Shown here piece after piece: positions 59,120-64,000 of a stretch of DNA of 64,000 bases. Numbering within the stretch: position 1 is the stretch's first letter; every line of letters starts with the position of its first letter. The position numbers and the translations under genes were made by a program. Source of the stretch: Arthrobacter sp. Leaf137 (GTDB lineage: Bacteria; Actinomycetota; Actinomycetes; Actinomycetales; Micrococcaceae). Where the stretch lies: positions 310,001-374,000 of the forward strand of contig NZ_LMOI01000001.1 in NCBI RefSeq assembly GCF_001423525.1, in the 5' to 3' direction. The notes under the pieces are model-generated. The model saw only the letters and a program-made list of their open reading frames with translations, was not told the origin of the DNA and did no database searches.

Positions 59120-60708
59120 TCGGCTTTTGCGGCGGTCATGGGATCGTTGACGTCCACATCCGACTCCTTGAGGCCAACCCGGAACTGGACCATCATGTCG
59201 TGGTCCTCATGGGGCAGGTTGTGGCAGTGCATCATGTAGAGGCCCTGCTGGGGGGTGAACTTCATGAGCAGCCGGACCTTTTCGTCCTCACCGACGTAGA
59301 CCACGTCCTTCGGCCCGCGTTCGTGCAGCATGGGCGCCTGGCCATTGCGGCTGAGGATCTGGAAGTCCACCAGGTGGATGTGGACCGGATGGAACCAGCC
59401 ACCCGATTTGTTTTCGATCTCCCAGATCTCCACAGAGTTCAGCGCCGGGTCCGCTGCGACCTTCTTGTAGCCACTGGCAATGACGTCCTGCCAGCTGTCA
59501 TCGTTGATGGTCCACATGTTGGTGGCGTCGTTCCGCTTGACCCGGAACGACCTGGTCTTCACCGACTGGCTCGCCTTCAGCGACATCGTCTCGCTTCCCG
59601 CCAGGGTGGTGGGGATCCGGTTCCAGGTGGGGTCCGTGGTGTCCACTGGCTCGTCGGTGACATCGAAGGCCATGATCTTGTTGGTGTAGTCATAATCCAC
59701 GTTGTTCTTGTTGGACAGGTTCCGCAGTTCGATCCGCTGCCCGGTCTTGTACTTCCGGAAGTCGATCAGGACTTCGTAACGCTCCGCCCCGCCGTGCCGG
59801 TAGCTCGTCACGCTTTGCGCCGTGGGCACCAGGCCTCCGTCTGTTCCGACCACTACCAGGGGATCTCCGGTGCTGAGGGTGGGACGGAGGGAGCGGGAGA
59901 TGGAGGCGTTGAGGATCCTGAACCGGTAGACGCGTTTCTGGACCTTCATCACCGGCCACGGCTTGCCGTTAACCAGGATCACGTCCCCCCAAAGGCCCGA
60001 ATGGGTGTTGTCGTCATAGCCCAGGGCCCCGTTGGAGGCGAACATGACATCGTTAACGGTCAGCGCCACATCGTAGCGGCCCTGCGGGAGCAGCTGGCGT
60101 TCGATCGGATCGTGCATGTGGTACTGCGCCGCGAGGCCCGAGTAGGCGTTCAGTGCGGTGTAGTGGACGCCGTGGTCGTGGTACCAGAGGGTGCGTGCCG
60201 GCTGGAAGTTGGGGTAGTGGTAATCCTTGTAGAAGCCCGGGTGCGTGATGTCTGACGCGTAGCCGTCGTACTGCGGCAGCGACGCCGAGCCGTGCAGGTG
60301 GGTGGATGTGGACAGGGCATGCCCGTCGAGCGCGTGCTGGGCCGGGAGCTGGTTGCGGACCCGCAGCACGGCCTTCGTGCCCTGGTCCAGGCTGATGGTG
60401 GGCCCGGGAAAGATTCCGTTGTAGCCCAGGATCGGCGTGGTGAGGCGCGGCAGGATGTTGGCTGTGGCCGCCATCTCGGTCACCTTGTAGTAGTTGACCG
60501 GCAGACCGTCAGCGGGGTCGATGCCGGTGGCGTAGGGCGCCAGGAACGGTGCCTGGACAAAGGCGGACTGGAACGGACGGGGCATCTCCCTGTCACTGAG
60601 CCGGCTGGCGGACTTCGCTTCAACCGAACCCGTAGGCAGCATGGCGGCTCCCGCTCCAAGGACTCCCAGTCCTCCGATCAACAGGACCTGGCGGCGTGAA
60701 ATGGACAT
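59098..60708 (-). CDS. Multicopper oxidase (CotA/bilirubin oxidase type), Tat-exported
   Basis: A 536-aa secreted oxidase. The twin-arginine signal is SRRQVLLIGGLGVLG at residues 4-18. Copper ligands are complete: HLHG, WYHDHGVHYTA, HPVHIHL and MMHCHNLPHEDHDMMVQF in part, with an axial Met for the type 1 site. The three-domain layout and the long bilirubin-oxidase-like middle match spore-coat CotA relatives. Likely substrates are phenols, bilirubin or Mn(II)/Cu(I). It is co-directional and overlapping with the signal peptidase I gene. Confidence 0.93.
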   Translation of the reverse strand: MSISRRQVLLIGGLGVLGAGAAMLPTGSVEAKSASRLSDREMPRPFQSAFVQAPFLAPYATGIDPADGLPVNYYKVTEMAATANILPRLTTPILGYNGIFPGPTISLDQGTKAVLRVRNQLPAQHALDGHALSTSTHLHGSASLPQYDGYASDITHPGFYKDYHYPNFQPARTLWYHDHGVHYTALNAYSGLAAQYHMHDPIERQLLPQGRYDVALTVNDVMFASNGALGYDDNTHSGLWGDVILVNGKPWPVMKVQKRVYRFRILNASISRSLRPTLSTGDPLVVVGTDGGLVPTAQSVTSYRHGGAERYEVLIDFRKYKTGQRIELRNLSNKNNVDYDYTNKIMAFDVTDEPVDTTDPTWNRIPTTLAGSETMSLKASQSVKTRSFRVKRNDATNMWTINDDSWQDVIASGYKKVAADPALNSVEIWEIENKSGGWFHPVHIHLVDFQILSRNGQAPMLHERGPKDVVYVGEDEKVRLLMKFTPQQGLYMMHCHNLPHEDHDMMVQFRVGLKESDVDVNDPMTAAKAEWDDETD

Positions 60709-60822
60709 TGGGTGTCTCCTTTGCTCAATACCCAGACTGTGCAGGGGCCAGCTTGGGGATTCCCTGCCCGGGTTGCCTGGTTCTTGGAAAATTCATGGAA
60801 GTCCCGGAGTTGGCGGGACGGT

Positions 60823-61335
60823 TCACTTGGCGCCCCGGTGGTGCCCTGCACCAAGGGACAGTCCCGGGCCGCCGGGCAGCTCCAAGGTCAGGTCGATGGC
60901 GCGGTCGGGGAGCTCGAACACCAGCGTGGCGTTGATGCTTTCTCCCTGCCGGACAAGGGCCGGGGCGGGCGTGGCCCAGATCGGTTTCCAGCTGCCCGTT
61001 CCCAAAGCCGAGACGGCGTACCGGGACGGGTCGAAGGAAATGCCGTCCTTCTCCATGGCTGTCAGTTCGACGAGGATGCGGACGCGGTGCATTTCCCCGT
61101 CCGGCAGGCTGGCGAGTGTTGCCGGGGCTGATGGGGGCGTCCAGCCGTCGGCTTCGAGTGGTATGACCCCATTGATTCGTCCCAGCCCGCCGTCGAGGCT
61201 TCCTGAGGCACCCAGCATTGCCGGCGGCGTCCGCGGTGCAGCAGTCACGATGCCCGCCACGAGGGTCCCCACCAGGGTGAGGAGGATGAGCGGGACAAGG
61301 ACCCTGATGCGCCTGATGGTTGCTGTTGATGCCAT
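60823..61335 (-). CDS. Membrane-anchored or secreted protein of unknown function
   Basis: A 170-aa protein with an N-terminal helix (about 10-32, VLVPLILLTLVGTLVAGIV) preceded by Arg residues, and an extracellular domain of about 130 residues with strand-rich motifs such as RVRILVELTAMEKDGISFDPSRYAVSALGTG, read in pieces. No family is recognised. I chose ATG 61335; the frame is open upstream but is Arg/Pro-rich. It runs in the same direction as the oxidase, about 115 bases upstream of it, and may be its operon partner, for example as a copper-related accessory (inference). Confidence 0.6.
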   Translation of the reverse strand: MASTATIRRIRVLVPLILLTLVGTLVAGIVTAAPRTPPAMLGASGSLDGGLGRINGVIPLEADGWTPPSAPATLASLPDGEMHRVRILVELTAMEKDGISFDPSRYAVSALGTGSWKPIWATPAPALVRQGESINATLVFELPDRAIDLTLELPGGPGLSLGAGHHRGAK

Positions 61336-61524
61336 GCCGGACAGTGTTGCCCGGCCTTCTAGGGAAAGCCTTGGAGTCCGGCGAGGACCTGCGGCCGGAC
61401 GGCGCGTCGCCAGGCATGACCTTCCATAACGGGCCGGGAAGCCAGCGTTTCCGCAAGGTCTCGTTCCTACCGTCAGGGCATGCGCGAACACCTTGCGCAA
61501 GCACCCAGGATCAGTGAGGTTCTC

Positions 61525-63807
61525 ATGAAATCACCACAGCACGAACCGGGAGGGCCGCGGTTCCGCGTCAGTTACGGCAGGGCCGGCACCATTGCCGGCG
61601 TATCCGCCGTACTCTGCGCCACTTCCCTGTTGGCCATCCCGTCCGCCAATGCGGCCGTCCCCAGCTTTCCGGATAACCTGGTGGTTTTCCCGGACCGGGA
61701 CTTCATCACCATCGAGGGCTACCAGGACCGCGTGGGCCAGACCGCGCTGGTGGAAGTCACCCGGAAGGGAGCCGGAGTCGTGGGGTCGGCCCAGGGAGTG
61801 GTCACCGCCGGGGACGTGGCGTTCGAAATCAACCACCCCGGAGGATACTGCTGGGGCGCCGGCACCGGCCTGAACGTCACCCCCGATATCCGGCCCGGCG
61901 ACGTCGTCTCCATCAAATTCAACGGCGCCGAGGCAGGAGCCACCACGGTCCAGGACGCCTACGTCACCGAGCACTCTTCCCTGTCCGGCACCACGCTGAC
62001 CGTCAAGGGCCATGCAGGAGCCGGCGTCAACCCCGCCCAGATGGAACAGCGGATCGTGGAGCCGGCCCTCAAGGACACCAGTGTGGGCCGCCGGGACGTC
62101 CGGGCAGTTCCCGGGCCGCTCACCGCCGAAGATGGTTACAGCTCCAGCCTGGCCTTTGGTACCGACGGTACGTTCACGGCCACCTATGTGTTCAATGACG
62201 CCGCCACCGCCGAGATCGCGGCCGCCGCCTCCGGCGAGCGCGCCATGGCGTGGGAAGTCGAGGACGCGGACGCGAACCGGCAGGGCCTCACCATCGCCGA
62301 ATTCGGTGAGCTGGGCGGTCCCGGAATGGGCGGCTGCCCCAACGGGCCCTTGCAGTCCGGCCCCGCCGGGCCCAGCAATGTCAAGGTGGCCAAGGCGGGC
62401 GGCGACCTGAAGGTCAACTGGACCCCGGCCCAAGCAGTCCCCGGCACGCCCGCCATCACCGGGTACCGCGTCACCGCCGTCGGCCATACCGTCACGGGCC
62501 GCGAACAGGCCGAATCCGGGGTGCGCATCAGCGACCCGAAGGCCGCCGGCACCACCATCAAGGGCCTCAACTCCGGCGAGGACTACGACGTCTACGTGGT
62601 CTCCGTGAGCAGCGCTGGCGAGACCTTCCCTGCTGTTCCGTTCATCCCGGAGACTGACTCCGCACCACCAACGGTGACCGCCTCACCAAACGGCGGAACC
62701 TTCCCGACGGCGCAGGAGCTGACGCTGACCGCCAGCGAACAGGGCAGCGACATCTACTACACGCTGGACGGGACCGACCCCATCGGCAGCGGCGGCGTCG
62801 CCGCCGAGGGCGCCATCCTGTACAAGGCCCCGGTCCCGGTGGCTGCAACCAGCAAGTTCACCTACGCGGCCATCGACCCCTCCGGGAACGTCTCGGACAA
62901 GGCCACGGTCGAGTTCACCATCACCAACGACCCCGTACCGGCCGCACCCGCCTTCGCCGGAGCCCCGGTGGCAGGCAAGGGCACGGCCACGGTGTCCTGG
63001 ACGGCACCCAATCCCGGTGCGGAAGGACTGACCATCACCGGCTACACCGTCCAGGCCTACACAGCAGACGGCACAGCATTCGGCTCAGCGAAGAAGGTGG
63101 CCGGTGACGTGACCAGCCTCGTCTACGACGGGCTCGCCGGGGACACGCAGTATCGCTTCACGGTGAAGGCAGGTAACAGCAACGGTGACAGCCCTGAATC
63201 CGCCATGAGCGCTCCCGTTACTGTCCAGGGCGATGTAGTGGCCAACGCCGGACCCGACCAGAACGTAGCCCGCCGGACCACGGCAACGGCAGTAACCCTG
63301 GACGGCACAGGCTCCACCACCGCCGGCGCCATCTACCAGTGGCGGCAGGTGCTGGCCAGCCCCACGGATCCTGACGGGGTCACGCTGAGCGGCAGCACCA
63401 CGCTGCGGCCCACGTTCAACCTTCCCGTCTACAAGTACCCCATGACCAACAAGCCGCTCACGTTCGAGCTGAAGGTCACGGCAGGCGGCGTCACCAAGAC
63501 CGACGTGGTCACCGTGACTCCGGTTCCTGACCGGGTGACCGCGAGCCAGGGGCAGTGGAAGAGCCGGGACTTCCGGGTCGATGGCACCAGCAGTGCCGTG
63601 GGCGGGACGGTTACCATCCGCGTCGGCGGCCCCGGTGGCACCATCATCGGAACAGCACCCGTAACGGCTGCGGCGGCACCGGCAACCGGCGGCGTCTTCA
63701 GCCTCCGCCTGCGGGACGGCAACGCACCGGCAACCAACCCCGGCAACATCTGGATCGAGTCGTCACTGGGTGGCACGGCAGGACCCATCACGGTGGTGAA
63801 CAAGTAG
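61525..63807 (+). CDS. Large secreted multidomain (FN3/PKD-like) protein
   Basis: A 760-aa exported protein. The signal peptide (residues 1-40) ends near PSANAAVPS. After a unique N-terminal region (about 45-270), there is a fibronectin type III domain at about 285-380 (PSNVKVAKAGGDLKVNWTP), a chitobiase-type C-terminal-like module at about 385-470 (PNGGTFPTAQELTLTASEQGSDIYYTLDGTDP, in pieces), a second FN3 at about 475-570, and a PKD-like domain at about 575-670 (ANAGPDQNV). A final domain of about 85 residues carries GQWKSRDFRVDG. No LPxTG or membrane anchor is seen. Likely a secreted surface-binding or matrix protein. Confidence 0.85.
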   Translation: MKSPQHEPGGPRFRVSYGRAGTIAGVSAVLCATSLLAIPSANAAVPSFPDNLVVFPDRDFITIEGYQDRVGQTALVEVTRKGAGVVGSAQGVVTAGDVAFEINHPGGYCWGAGTGLNVTPDIRPGDVVSIKFNGAEAGATTVQDAYVTEHSSLSGTTLTVKGHAGAGVNPAQMEQRIVEPALKDTSVGRRDVRAVPGPLTAEDGYSSSLAFGTDGTFTATYVFNDAATAEIAAAASGERAMAWEVEDADANRQGLTIAEFGELGGPGMGGCPNGPLQSGPAGPSNVKVAKAGGDLKVNWTPAQAVPGTPAITGYRVTAVGHTVTGREQAESGVRISDPKAAGTTIKGLNSGEDYDVYVVSVSSAGETFPAVPFIPETDSAPPTVTASPNGGTFPTAQELTLTASEQGSDIYYTLDGTDPIGSGGVAAEGAILYKAPVPVAATSKFTYAAIDPSGNVSDKATVEFTITNDPVPAAPAFAGAPVAGKGTATVSWTAPNPGAEGLTITGYTVQAYTADGTAFGSAKKVAGDVTSLVYDGLAGDTQYRFTVKAGNSNGDSPESAMSAPVTVQGDVVANAGPDQNVARRTTATAVTLDGTGSTTAGAIYQWRQVLASPTDPDGVTLSGSTTLRPTFNLPVYKYPMTNKPLTFELKVTAGGVTKTDVVTVTPVPDRVTASQGQWKSRDFRVDGTSSAVGGTVTIRVGGPGGTIIGTAPVTAAAAPATGGVFSLRLRDGNAPATNPGNIWIESSLGGTAGPITVVNK

Positions 63808-63825
63808 CACCGGCGTAGCCCAACG

Positions 63826-63869
63826 AAGGTCCGGCGGCTCCCGCTTAGTGCGGGGGCCGCCGGACCTTT
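63826..63869. terminator. Stem-loop terminator behind the secreted protein gene
   Basis: A 13-bp perfect stem AAGGTCCGGCGGC and its complement encloses a further CCCGC/GCGGG stem and the loop TTAGT. It lies 18 bases beyond the stop codon and is followed by TTTG, a good terminator. Confidence 0.88.
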
Positions 63870-63961
63870 GTGGTGGCACGGGACTGCAGCGTTCCAGGAT
63901 CTGAGGTGGTCCAGAATCTGTGGCGGCCGGGGATCTCCCCCGGCTGCCAACGGCGAAAGGC

Positions 63962-64000
63962 TTAGATGGTTTCCGGTTTCATGGCGTGGTTGCCGTAGAA
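63962..64000 (-). CDS. Partial gene, C-terminal end only
   Basis: The last 39 bases read leftward as 12 codons plus a TAA stop (FYGNHAMKPETI). The start is beyond the window. Too short to name. The position right after the terminator and on the other strand fits a separate gene. Confidence 0.4.
   Translation of the reverse strand, partial: FYGNHAMKPETI

Overview
The window looks like a chromosomal segment of a high-GC Gram-positive actinobacterium of the Micrococcaceae, most likely Arthrobacter or Pseudarthrobacter. This is inferred from the GC-rich codon use, frequent GTG/TTG starts, gene content (menaquinone only, F-type FprA reductase, 4Fe-4S APS-type reductase, AztABCD zinc system, DUF1206 and TRIC proteins) and short intergenic palindromes. 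I see no rRNA, tRNA, phage, insertion sequence or CRISPR array. Most of the window reads as stable core genome with a few accessory islands.

Layout. 1-2.5 kb: small envelope/hypothetical genes. 2.5-16.9 kb: a sulfur block holding the ferredoxin-NADP reductase FprA, siroheme synthase CysG, a TetR/cupin pair with a clear operator, a NitT/TauT-type (sulfonate-like) ABC importer, and the tightly overlapping operon sir-cysH-cysD-cysN facing a CbiX-type ferrochelatase. FprA can feed electrons through ferredoxin to the sulfite reductase, and CysG plus CbiX make its siroheme. 17-19 kb: TRIC channel, SUKH-like protein, DUF559 protein. 19.5-24.3 kb: menaquinone genes grcC-menJ-menG with divergent menF; menD (29.3 kb) and menC (33.5 kb) lie further on, separated by a Tat-exported PhoX phosphatase. 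24.4-29.3 kb: a polar amino-acid ABC importer, an aminotransferase and a VOC protein. 34.6-38.8 kb: CorA, an ArsR/AHSA1 pair, an MFS exporter, a PAP2 phosphatase.

38.8-41.8 kb is an unusual intergenic array of stem-loops followed by a SipW-type signal peptidase with three small exported proteins. 41.9-46.8 kb: lipase, FAD monooxygenase, MFS, small unknown genes. 46.9-49.5 kb: an RsbQ-like hydrolase translationally coupled to a PAS-GGDEF-EAL protein. 49.6-54.7 kb: a zinc-import locus with two AztD-like metallochaperones and a divergent AztA. 54.8-63.8 kb: a surface/export module with a second exported SipW-type protein, a signal peptidase fused in one chain to its own apparent substrate (four Ig-like repeats), a degenerate Hpt protein, a canonical signal peptidase I, a multicopper oxidase and a large secreted FN3-type protein.

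The most notable candidates for something new are the signal-peptidase/Ig-repeat fusion (55489-57978), the RsbQ/PAS-GGDEF-EAL pair, the hairpin array with a G10 tract at 39039-39320, and several families of intergenic palindromic repeats. All assignments come from reading the sequence; no database search was run.
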